A program made the translations under genes and the position numbers. Shown piece after piece: positions 17,212 through 25,568 of a stretch of 64,000 bases of DNA. Below the pieces are notes generated by a model. It worked only from the letters and a program-made list of their open reading frames with translations, was not told the DNA's origin and searched no databases. The DNA comes from DATCTV01 sp964400685 (GTDB lineage: Bacteria; Desulfobacterota; Desulfomonilia; UBA1062): positions 1 to 64,000 of the forward strand of contig CAYNVT010000005.1 in NCBI GenBank assembly GCA_964400685.1, given 5' to 3'. The stretch's first letter is position 1; each line of letters starts with the position of its first letter.

Positions 17212-19752
17212 ATGAAAATGAAGAGCCTTTGCCTTGGCATCGCTTTTTTCATGGTGCTTGCCGGCTGCAGCAGCAAAGACAGCCAGTCAGATTTGTCAGT
17301 GGAAGAAACCGTCAATGAAAACACAAATCCTGTCAAAACCGTCTATGATTTCGCCAATGGCTGCTACGCCCTGAAATCTGTTGCCAACAGCAGCTTTGTT
17401 ATGACTGCAGGTCCGATCTATGATGCCAATGCCCGGGATAAGTCCGGCGCATCGGCATTTTTCATGAAGCCCTCAGGCCTGGGCGTCTACATGCTCTATG
17501 ACGGAACGGAAAAGTACCTCAGCATTGATGCAAAACTGAGCGTAGTCAGGACAGGCACGCTTGATGGAAATACTATGTGGGAACTTGTCCAAGCCGGTGA
17601 AGGCTTGTTTGCATTCAAATCAGTTTCAAAAGGATTATCCAAAGGCAAATGGATTTCGGTCTCCGCAGATGACGGGAGCCTCTCACTTTCAAGAAAGATG
17701 GATGAGTCCTGCCAGTTCATAATTGAAGAGACGGATAACTGCACAGCCTATCCGGAGGCCGAGCTAAATGTCGATATCAGAGACGGGAACGGATTGCCTG
17801 TTGCCCCGTCATTGGCAATGGCCCGTCCGGCCGTGGGTGAACCCATAGTCGGTTTTGCCGACGTACATGTGCATCTTAACCACTTTCTCGCTTCAGGCCA
17901 GACAACCTTTGTTGGAGAGACATTCAACCCGTTGGGCATTCAGGAAGCGCTGAGAGACTGCAGTCTGTTGCACGGAAAGAACGGGGCCACGGATCTGCTC
18001 GGAATGGTCCAGGACGGTCACTCAACACATAACACCGACGGATGGCCCACATTCTCATTCTGGCCTACGGCAGACTCTCAGACTCACCAGCAGGCCTATT
18101 ATCGCTGGATAGAGCGCGCCTGGCTGTCCGGGCAGCGCCTTATGGTGCAGGAAATGGTTAACGCAGAGGTCCTCGCCGTGGTAAAGAACGGCCTCATCAA
18201 GCCAAAAGTTGATGTTCCGCCACAGGATGACATTTCAATCTGCGACAGTCAGATTAAAAACATGTACGAAATGCAGGATTACATAGACGCCCAGTGCGGC
18301 GGACCGGGCAAGGGCTGGTTCAGGATATGCAAAAGCTCGGATGAAGCCCGCCAGGTAATAAGTCAGGGTAAGATGGCGGTCATACTTGCAATCGAGGTGG
18401 ATTCATTGTGCAATGCCGGAAGGGACTATATTTCCGACGCCGAATTGCCATGGTGGGATTCGCACCACATAACCGAAACACAGCTTAAAGCAAAGCTTGA
18501 GGACATCGAAGGCCTGCTCGATAAGTATTATGAAATGGGCATCCGCACGATCTTCCCGGTACACGGTATAAACAATGGTTACGGCGGCGCCTGGCTGTAT
18601 GTCAACATGGTCTGGGATCTGGGAAATAAGGTCATGCGCGGCAATTTTTATGACATCCAGTTAAGCCCGAACCCGAGAGTAACCTATAAGGAAACGGGAA
18701 TCGAATACACTAATGCACAGATCGAGACAGTTGAGTTTCTGAAGAGGCTCGGCATCGACCTGCCATATGCACCTTTCATTCCGCCTGACCTGCCGCCTGA
18801 CGTACCAGGCAAGGGCCATGCTAACGGGCAGGGCCTCACAAAGCTCGGGGAATGGCTTATTCTGAAACTGATAGACAAGGGTTTTGTCATCGAGGTCGAC
18901 CATATGTGTGACAAGACTGTCAACAGGGCTCTCGAGATCATATGGGAACACAAGTATCCGGGTGTAATTGCAACGCATGGCCGCATAACGGATCTGGAAC
19001 CGCCTGAGGCAAAGACTTATGAGCAGTTGGACATACCGCGCATGATCAAGATCATCCAGCTCGGCGGGCTCTTTTCCGAACATATTGCAGGCAAAGCTCC
19101 CACATATGCGGGTCCTGGCATATACGGCGATGGATTCTGCTACCTCGACTATCTCGGATTCATTATCGATCTCAGCAAAAAAGGTCCAGGCTCCAGAGCG
19201 TATCTCGACAACGAGAATGCAAGGGAGAAATATTTCTATTACCATGGCGGCAGGCCATATATGGTCCCAGCTTCATGGTACAATATGAATGACGATCCTA
19301 CAGATGACCTGGTTCTGGGGCAGCCAATAACAACGGACGTCAATGGCGCCTGTTCTTTACCTCGCGTGGACTCAACTGCAACAGAGGCTGTCGATTATGG
19401 CATCGACGGTTTTGGACCCCTTTATCCGGGCCTCTACAATGAAAGCGTGGTTGATCCTTCAAGGGTTAAGTTCAAGCGCCAGGTCACCGGGAAACGCACA
19501 TTCGATGTAAACAATGAAGGCATGGCCCATTACGGTATGATGCCTGATTACATCAAATACAGGCAAGTCCAGGACCCGAACCTGAAACTGGACGCCTTTT
19601 TCAGAGGCGCTGAAGCGTATCTGAGGATGCTGAACAGGGTAGAACGTTACCACAATGATCCTGATAACTACCCGTCGCGAGATCCGAAATACTGGGATAA
19701 GGTGACGGAAAATTATGAAAACTGGTGGGGATGGAGCGAGGAGAATCAATAG
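17212..19752 (+). CDS. lipoprotein: beta-trefoil-like domain + M19 dipeptidase-like domain (paralog 1)
   Basis: An 846-residue predicted lipoprotein (signal peptide to MVLAGC, Cys19). Residues about 42-175 form a repeat-like domain resembling a fascin-type beta-trefoil (YALKSVANSSFV, YLSIDAKLSVVRTGTL, WISVSADDGSLSLS). The catalytic region resembles membrane dipeptidase family M19: GFADVHVHLNH (about 214-224), LAIEVDSLC with the bridging Glu, VIEVDHMCDKTVNRALEI (about 560) and IATHG (about 587). Canonical M19 has HxD in the first motif; here it is HxH. The 60 residues around 625-700 are an insertion absent from the next paralog. Shine-Dalgarno GGAGGAG. Substrate unknown. Confidence 0.75.
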   Translation: MKMKSLCLGIAFFMVLAGCSSKDSQSDLSVEETVNENTNPVKTVYDFANGCYALKSVANSSFVMTAGPIYDANARDKSGASAFFMKPSGLGVYMLYDGTEKYLSIDAKLSVVRTGTLDGNTMWELVQAGEGLFAFKSVSKGLSKGKWISVSADDGSLSLSRKMDESCQFIIEETDNCTAYPEAELNVDIRDGNGLPVAPSLAMARPAVGEPIVGFADVHVHLNHFLASGQTTFVGETFNPLGIQEALRDCSLLHGKNGATDLLGMVQDGHSTHNTDGWPTFSFWPTADSQTHQQAYYRWIERAWLSGQRLMVQEMVNAEVLAVVKNGLIKPKVDVPPQDDISICDSQIKNMYEMQDYIDAQCGGPGKGWFRICKSSDEARQVISQGKMAVILAIEVDSLCNAGRDYISDAELPWWDSHHITETQLKAKLEDIEGLLDKYYEMGIRTIFPVHGINNGYGGAWLYVNMVWDLGNKVMRGNFYDIQLSPNPRVTYKETGIEYTNAQIETVEFLKRLGIDLPYAPFIPPDLPPDVPGKGHANGQGLTKLGEWLILKLIDKGFVIEVDHMCDKTVNRALEIIWEHKYPGVIATHGRITDLEPPEAKTYEQLDIPRMIKIIQLGGLFSEHIAGKAPTYAGPGIYGDGFCYLDYLGFIIDLSKKGPGSRAYLDNENAREKYFYYHGGRPYMVPASWYNMNDDPTDDLVLGQPITTDVNGACSLPRVDSTATEAVDYGIDGFGPLYPGLYNESVVDPSRVKFKRQVTGKRTFDVNNEGMAHYGMMPDYIKYRQVQDPNLKLDAFFRGAEAYLRMLNRVERYHNDPDNYPSRDPKYWDKVTENYENWWGWSEENQ

Positions 19753-19842
19753 TCTGATCAAAATAACAAAACCCTGTGTGACAGAGGGTGTTTAATTGTT
19801 GTATGAATATATGATTAGAATTCTTATCTTTGAGGAGTGATT

Positions 19843-21978
19843 ATGAACATGAAGAACTTTTGCACTGCTGTTATTTTGTTACTGTTCATTTCCGGCTGCA
19901 GTACCGATAGCACAGACTCAGAGTCGCCGGAGGGTAAAACCGGTACTGAAAACATTGCCACAACGAAGACTGTGTATGATTTCGCCAACGGCTGTTATGC
20001 GCTCAGAGCGGTCGCAAACGGCAGCTTCGTTCTGGCCACATCAGACGGTTATGCGGCTTCTGCTGGAGATCAGGGCAAAGCATCTTCCTTTTACATGAAG
20101 CCGGCATATCTGGGCGTTTATATGCTCTATGACAAAGATGCCAGATACCTGAGTGTTGATGCAGACAGAAAAGTAATAAGAACATCGACCCTTGATGATA
20201 ATACCATGTGGGAACTTGTATCTCTGGGTGATGACCTCTTTGCGTTCAGGCCTTATAACAAAGGCATGTGGCTTGCAGCCGATACAAATGACGGCCGGCT
20301 GTATCTTTCAGATAGCCGGGACCAGACATCGGAATTTACGATAGAGCCCGCTCAAAAATGCACGCCGTTTCCTGAGGCGGATATCAGCACTGATGCCGTG
20401 GTTATGAAACAGCCATCGAAACAGAACCTGGTAGGCTTTGCAGACACGCATCTTCACCTCTGCGCCCATGAAGGATTTGGCGGCAAGCTGATTATCGGCA
20501 GGAACTTCAGTCCGCTCGGGGTGAGCAGGGCTCTGCCTGACTGTTCATACATTCATGGAAAAAAAGGGGCGAATGACCTCATCGGCAATCTGACAGAGGG
20601 ACGGCTAAGGCACGATACCAGCGGCTGGCCCGACTTCAAGTACTGGCCGTACAACAATGCAATGACCCATCAGATGGTGTACTACAGGTGGCTGGAGCGT
20701 GCATATCGAGGCGGCCTCAGGCTGGCGGTTGTTCACTGTGTGAGCAACGAGCTTATGTGCCGCATATACGGCAGCCTGCCTGGCTATGACTGCAACGATA
20801 TGAACGCTGTCGATCGCCAGATTGACGAGGTGAAGAGCCTTGAAAACTACATAGACGCCCAGTGCGGCGGTCCCGGCAAGGGCTGGTTCCGTATCGTTTA
20901 TTCCCCGAAAGAGGCCCGCGATGTCATTGCCGACGGAAAACTAGCAATTGTCCTGGGTATTGAAGTTGCTACGCTCTTCAATGCCGCAGATGAGAACAGC
21001 GTTGATCCCCAGTACCTTGTGGATCAGCTTCAGGTGTATCGCGATAAGGGAGTGAGGAGCATATTCCCCATACACATATTCAACAATGCCTTTGGCGGCA
21101 CCAATGTCTGGGTTCCTGTAATACCCAACCTGGGGAACCGGCTTCTGCGCGGCTCATACTTTGAATTCGAGGAGTGCAGCGACCCGTCCTTTACCTACAA
21201 GGAACCGGCGTTCTCTTATCCTGACAATCCTTTTTTCATAATGCTTGCTCCAATTATCGGGAAAATTGTGCCCTATTACCCGGCCGGTATGAGATCGACC
21301 GACAACAAGAGGGGGCTTACGGACATCGGAGAATTCTTTATCCGTGAGATGATAAAGAAGAAGATGATAATCGAGACAGATCATATGAGCCATAAGATGG
21401 CATTCAAGGCGCTCTCGATCTGCGAAGAGGAGCGCTACCCTGTCATTGCCAGCCACAGCTGGATAGACCCGCCTGACGGGAGCATAACCTGGCAGTATGC
21501 CACCAGGATATTCAACCTGGGCGGCATAGTATCCCTCATGCTTTACCAGGAAAAGCACGGGGGTTGCGAGATATCGTCCGAGTCATGGGCTCAGTCATAT
21601 AAGAATGCGGTGAGGGTGATGAGCCAGAGTCCGTATCCGGTAGCCATTCCTTACGGCTCAGATGTGAACGGCATGTGCAAGCAGCCCGGACCGCGCTTCG
21701 GGAGCCGAGCCTGCGACGGCAATCAGCCTGCGACGCCATCTACCAACCCGCTGGTCTATCCATTCAAAACTCCTGTAGGCGGCACCGGCGAGTTTAACCA
21801 GTTGAGGGCCGGAAACCGTGTTTTCGACTTCAATACCGAAGGCGTCGCGTGTTATGGCCTGATTCCTGATTTTGTGGCCGACCTCAAGAACCTGGGGCTC
21901 ACTGATGAAGAACTGGGACCCTTATACCGCTCGGCTGAGGGTTATATCAAGATGTGGGAGCGTGTGGAAAACCGCTGA
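19843..21978 (+). CDS. lipoprotein: beta-trefoil-like domain + M19 dipeptidase-like domain (paralog 2)
   Basis: A 711-residue paralog of the preceding gene, sharing head domain, order and motifs. The lipobox is LFISGC (Cys19). The trefoil-like segment spans about 40-170, GFADTHLHL about 197-205, the shared block IDAQCGGPGKGWFRI about 340, VLGIEVATLF, IIETDHMSHKM (about 507-517) and ASHSW (about 535). The SH and DHMSH segments fit M19 metal ligands well. The first motif is again HxH. I start at the ATG at 19843 because the GTG at 19837 lies inside the TGAGGAG Shine-Dalgarno. The 90-nt spacing to paralog 1 and shared direction suggest tandem duplication. Confidence 0.75.
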   Translation: MNMKNFCTAVILLLFISGCSTDSTDSESPEGKTGTENIATTKTVYDFANGCYALRAVANGSFVLATSDGYAASAGDQGKASSFYMKPAYLGVYMLYDKDARYLSVDADRKVIRTSTLDDNTMWELVSLGDDLFAFRPYNKGMWLAADTNDGRLYLSDSRDQTSEFTIEPAQKCTPFPEADISTDAVVMKQPSKQNLVGFADTHLHLCAHEGFGGKLIIGRNFSPLGVSRALPDCSYIHGKKGANDLIGNLTEGRLRHDTSGWPDFKYWPYNNAMTHQMVYYRWLERAYRGGLRLAVVHCVSNELMCRIYGSLPGYDCNDMNAVDRQIDEVKSLENYIDAQCGGPGKGWFRIVYSPKEARDVIADGKLAIVLGIEVATLFNAADENSVDPQYLVDQLQVYRDKGVRSIFPIHIFNNAFGGTNVWVPVIPNLGNRLLRGSYFEFEECSDPSFTYKEPAFSYPDNPFFIMLAPIIGKIVPYYPAGMRSTDNKRGLTDIGEFFIREMIKKKMIIETDHMSHKMAFKALSICEEERYPVIASHSWIDPPDGSITWQYATRIFNLGGIVSLMLYQEKHGGCEISSESWAQSYKNAVRVMSQSPYPVAIPYGSDVNGMCKQPGPRFGSRACDGNQPATPSTNPLVYPFKTPVGGTGEFNQLRAGNRVFDFNTEGVACYGLIPDFVADLKNLGLTDEELGPLYRSAEGYIKMWERVENR

Positions 21979-21990
21979 GACATTAGAGGA

Positions 21991-22857
21991 ATGATGAAGC
22001 GCATCTGTGCATCGTTCATGGCTTTAATAAGCCTGTGTGCTTGCGGCAGGCTGCAGACGATACCATACTGCTGTCCCGAGCAGACACCTGAAACATGGTG
22101 CCATATTCAGCCCTGTACGGATATCAGCATCGGTTCGATGCACTTTGTGCTGGCAGTTCCCAGCTCAACATTCTTCATATATTTTCTTGGAATTCTGACC
22201 GTTCTGACAGGGATTTATGCCCTCAAATTCTGGGAAAATGAAAAGTCGCGCCGGTGGTGGGGAATAGGCCTCCTCTTCTGGGGGGCAGGGGCCATACTTG
22301 CAGGTACCAGCTATCAGGCATTCAGCTATGAAATAAAGTGCGCCGGCAGAGCGGTCTGCGCATGGACCAGCTGGTGGGAAGTCTACTACCTTATATTCAC
22401 AGTCATCAGCATAAACGCAATTGTCAAGGGAGTTGCTTTCTCAAGCACTGAAGGACGTTTGCGGCATGCGCTTTCATATTATTCAATTGCAAATACAATC
22501 GTTTATCTCATGGTTGTCCTTGCCGGGGCATTTATCCCGAACAAGCTGATGGTCTCTTTCGAACTCATGGTTCTTTTCACCACCCCGAGCTTCATTGCGC
22601 TCTTTGTAATCAACACCAGGAGGTATATCAGAACGAAGTATCATCAGGAGTTAAGACTTATGATTGTCTGGCTCTCTCTGGGCATCGTCAATATGGCCTA
22701 TTTCGCCTACCTCTTTTCAGGTCTGACGGAAAAGCTCTGGGAACGGGGTATATGGTTCTGTGCAAATGACGTTCTGCACGTAGGGCTCATAATATGGATG
22801 GTCTATGTTGCGGTCTTTGTTGCAGGGAAAGTGAAGGATTTGAAAACAGCGCCGTAA
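21991..22857 (+). CDS. multi-pass membrane protein, unknown
   Basis: A 288-residue protein with an N-terminal lipobox-like signal (LISLCACG) followed by a Cys-rich exposed segment (CCPEQTPETWCHIQPC, about 27-42) and about seven transmembrane helices. The last helix begins FCANDVLHVGLIIWMVYV, with Asp and His in a spacing reminiscent of CREST-superfamily (alkaline ceramidase/PAQR) helices; I regard that only as a hint. It starts 12 nt after the second M19-like gene, so the two are probably co-transcribed. Two adjacent ATGs (21991, 21994) are possible starts. Confidence 0.7.
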   Translation: MMKRICASFMALISLCACGRLQTIPYCCPEQTPETWCHIQPCTDISIGSMHFVLAVPSSTFFIYFLGILTVLTGIYALKFWENEKSRRWWGIGLLFWGAGAILAGTSYQAFSYEIKCAGRAVCAWTSWWEVYYLIFTVISINAIVKGVAFSSTEGRLRHALSYYSIANTIVYLMVVLAGAFIPNKLMVSFELMVLFTTPSFIALFVINTRRYIRTKYHQELRLMIVWLSLGIVNMAYFAYLFSGLTEKLWERGIWFCANDVLHVGLIIWMVYVAVFVAGKVKDLKTAP

Positions 22858-22900
22858 TAGCATGGCGCTGGTCTTTAAATAGGGGCGCTGGTCCTCGTTG

Positions 22901-23896
22901 TCACATGATTTCAATGTCTGCAGCCACCCCGAAATGATCGGAGATGTGTGAACATTCGAAGGGTTCATTTGCACAGAGTCTTAAATCGTGCAGCTTGGCA
23001 TATCTGTTGACCATGATATAGTCGATTTCGCGCCTGGATTTCTTCTCGTAGATGGCGCGAACATGATCATAGAGGCTTCCAAATTTATTGTCGAGATCAT
23101 CAGAATAGTATTTGATGAGATTTGTGTTCATCACAGGGTCCCATGTAAAACCCGGGCCGTTGGATTCACCCATGCTGAACCCGTTCAGCCTCAGGCATTC
23201 GATTTCAGGACTTAGGTGTTCGGCATTCAGGTCTCCCATCAGGATTACAGGGCTGCCTGAAGGGGCGTTTTTATTGATGAGTTTCAGCGTATTTCTGGCC
23301 TCTCGCATCTTCCAGCGGATATCTGAATTTATTATCCTTTTAACCCGTCCGAATTCCTTTACAGTATAGGAGAATCTCTCTGCCAGGTTTCTTGCCCTTT
23401 CAAGCGCGTCAATGCCGCCCAGTGTGGCATGCCAGTGAGTGATGCAGACATAGACCGCCTTTCCTTCAACAGTAACTCTTCCCATAAGCGCCTGCGTCAG
23501 GTCTCCCGTATGGATAGAAAATGACTGCCTGACGATGCCTGGGCCTGCGAGTTTCATCCGTCCTGCGAATTCAAGGCCGAGGCCTTTTCTCGCAAGTATT
23601 GCATCACCCTCTCTCAGATTGGCAGGGATACCGAACCTGCCGAGGCGCAGGCCTGATACGCCCATGTGCCATATGCAGTCGTATCCGGTGCGTGATGCAA
23701 GCTCTCCGGCGTAGCGGGGCAGGGGGGTGGCCTCGTTTATTGCTATTATGTCAGGCGCGAGCCTCTTTATTTCTCTGATAAGACCTTCGAATCTTCTGGC
23801 CTTTTCTGTCGATGGCTCATATGAACCCATCTTTAAAAAGCCTTTATAAGTGAGTCCTGACCAGACGTTTATCGTCATGGCCTTTATCATTGTCAT
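22901..23896 (-). CDS. endonuclease/exonuclease/phosphatase (EEP) family hydrolase
   Basis: A 331-residue EEP-fold metal-dependent phosphodiesterase. The active-site pattern is complete: TINVW (about 8-12), AINEAT with the metal-binding Glu, THWHA with a catalytic His, MGDLNAEH, REIDYIMV and a terminal SDHFGVAADI with the second catalytic His. The fold includes DNases, phosphatases and sphingomyelinases. No signal peptide is evident, so it is probably cytoplasmic. It is the last gene of the leftward operon from 28816, 9 nt after the FGGY kinase. The substrate cannot be read from sequence; a phosphoester formed by the kinase or a lipid headgroup are both possible. Confidence 0.85.
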   Translation of the reverse strand: MTMIKAMTINVWSGLTYKGFLKMGSYEPSTEKARRFEGLIREIKRLAPDIIAINEATPLPRYAGELASRTGYDCIWHMGVSGLRLGRFGIPANLREGDAILARKGLGLEFAGRMKLAGPGIVRQSFSIHTGDLTQALMGRVTVEGKAVYVCITHWHATLGGIDALERARNLAERFSYTVKEFGRVKRIINSDIRWKMREARNTLKLINKNAPSGSPVILMGDLNAEHLSPEIECLRLNGFSMGESNGPGFTWDPVMNTNLIKYYSDDLDNKFGSLYDHVRAIYEKKSRREIDYIMVNRYAKLHDLRLCANEPFECSHISDHFGVAADIEIM

Positions 23897-23905
23897 GTCT
23901 TTTCC

Positions 23906-25495
23906 TTATCTGTTGAGAAGGTGGAAGGCTTTCCTGTTGTTCGCGTAAAGGCCCTTGAATACCTCGAAATTTCTGTCATAAACGGCGCGGTATCTGCTTT
24001 GAGGCCTGTATACGCCTTTTACAGGGATCATGCTTTTTGCTTCGTCGAAGCCGTTGAATATTTTAAGCCCTATTGCGGAAACTACGGCCGCACCCAGGGC
24101 GCCTGCATTCTGGGGTTCTTCTATTGTCTCGACTGTCTTACCGGTCACGTCGGCCATGATCTGGCACCATACCTCTGACTTTGCCCCGCCGCCCGCAAAC
24201 CTGATGACATCCTGCTTCGGGACCCTTTTCTCGACCGCTTCAAGTGACCAGCGCTTATGCATGGCGTCGCCTTCGAGCACGGACCGGACCATCATTCGCT
24301 TGCCGGTCTCGAGCCCGAGATTGAAGAACATGGCCCTTGCATAAGGGTCTTCTTTCGGAGCCCTGTTGCCGTGGAACCAGGGCGTGAATATGACGCCGCC
24401 AGAGCCTGGTTCGGTCTCGCTTATGACCTTGTTGAGGAAGTCGTAAAGGCTTTCATACTCGCTTTCCTTTTCGCATACATGCTGCTTTTCGAGATATATG
24501 CCTATCTCGTCAAGGGCGAGGTGATCCTTCACCCATTTGAGGCACAGCCCGGACGTCTCCTGCTCGGCCGTATAGTTATACTTGCCGGGTATGGCCCCGA
24601 GAATAGATGCCACAAAAGCCCCCACATCCACCATGCGCTTGTCCACAACTGAGCTCACCCAGCCGGATGTACCTACATACACGTGTGTATCATTGGTCGT
24701 CAGACACCCTGCACCCAGTGAGATCAGTGATACGTCTCCGCCGCCGCCAAACACCGGTGTGCCGGCCTTCAGTCCCATTTCCGAGGCCGCCTTTTCAGTG
24801 AGACCACCGACCTTGTCGGTGGAATCTACAACAGGTGGCAGATGATCCATGTTAACGCCTATTCTTCTGCAAAGGCCTTCATGCCAGGAGAGCTTTCCCG
24901 GCCTGGTGTCATAAAGGAAGGTCACGTTAGCAGAGTCTCTGGTCATGGCAAAATTGCCCGTACAGCGCATGAGCAGGTAGTCTTTTACGTCGAGCCACTT
25001 GTACGTAGCCTTGAATATTTCGGGTTCGTTGTCCTTCACCCAGAGGTATTTCCAGATAGGGTCTTTTGCGGTTGCCGCGGCTCCGCCGGTCAGCCTGAGC
25101 CAGTTAAGAAGTGTGAACGCGTTCACTCCGCTTATCTTGATGAGTCCGCCGCCTACCGTTTCCTCCATCTGCTTCTTGGCCCGGGCATCCATGTAACCCA
25201 TTGGATTTCTAAGCGCGTTACCTGCGCGGTCCACCATGACCGAACCCTGCATCTGACAGCAGAAGGATATCCCGGATATTTCAGCTGGAACGATTCCAGT
25301 GCATGCCAGGACTTCTTTTGTTCCCGTGCATACTGCTTTCCACCAGTCGTCGGCTACCTGCTCGGCGCCGCCGTCCGGCATTAGATAGAGCGGATACTCT
25401 GCAAGTGAAGAATCTACCATTTCTATTTTGTCTGCTATTTTGTAGATGCACGTTTTGCAAGCAGTGGTCCCGATATCATACGAAATCACATACAT
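23906..25495 (-). CDS. FGGY-family carbohydrate kinase
   Basis: A 529-residue sugar or polyol kinase with the two ATPase-fold halves of the FGGY family (xylulokinase-like). It begins YVISYDIGTTACKTCIY (phosphate 1 motif), has QMQGSVMVD and MGYMDARAKKQME in the substrate half, FGGGGDVSLISLGAG in the hinge, and the C-terminal FAGGGAKSEVWCQIMADVTG and NAGALGAAV motifs. I use the ATG at 25495 because AGGAGG lies 9 nt upstream; an upstream in-frame ATG at 25561 would add 22 poorly conserved residues. Part of the aminotransferase/amidohydrolase operon. The substrate is not determined; the unusual cysteines near the N-terminus (CKTC) are notable. Confidence 0.87.
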   Translation of the reverse strand: MYVISYDIGTTACKTCIYKIADKIEMVDSSLAEYPLYLMPDGGAEQVADDWWKAVCTGTKEVLACTGIVPAEISGISFCCQMQGSVMVDRAGNALRNPMGYMDARAKKQMEETVGGGLIKISGVNAFTLLNWLRLTGGAAATAKDPIWKYLWVKDNEPEIFKATYKWLDVKDYLLMRCTGNFAMTRDSANVTFLYDTRPGKLSWHEGLCRRIGVNMDHLPPVVDSTDKVGGLTEKAASEMGLKAGTPVFGGGGDVSLISLGAGCLTTNDTHVYVGTSGWVSSVVDKRMVDVGAFVASILGAIPGKYNYTAEQETSGLCLKWVKDHLALDEIGIYLEKQHVCEKESEYESLYDFLNKVISETEPGSGGVIFTPWFHGNRAPKEDPYARAMFFNLGLETGKRMMVRSVLEGDAMHKRWSLEAVEKRVPKQDVIRFAGGGAKSEVWCQIMADVTGKTVETIEEPQNAGALGAAVVSAIGLKIFNGFDEAKSMIPVKGVYRPQSRYRAVYDRNFEVFKGLYANNRKAFHLLNR

Positions 25496-25568
25496 AAAAT
25501 CAGTCCTCCTGGAATTAAGCCCCCCGGTCATTCTATCTGCATTAAGCCGGGGAGCAGTCATTTTTCAG

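Noticed and set aside
18661..19245. 194-residue minus-strand ORF inside the first M19-like gene
   Set aside because: It is antisense to the conserved DHM and ATHG region and has no family features of its own.
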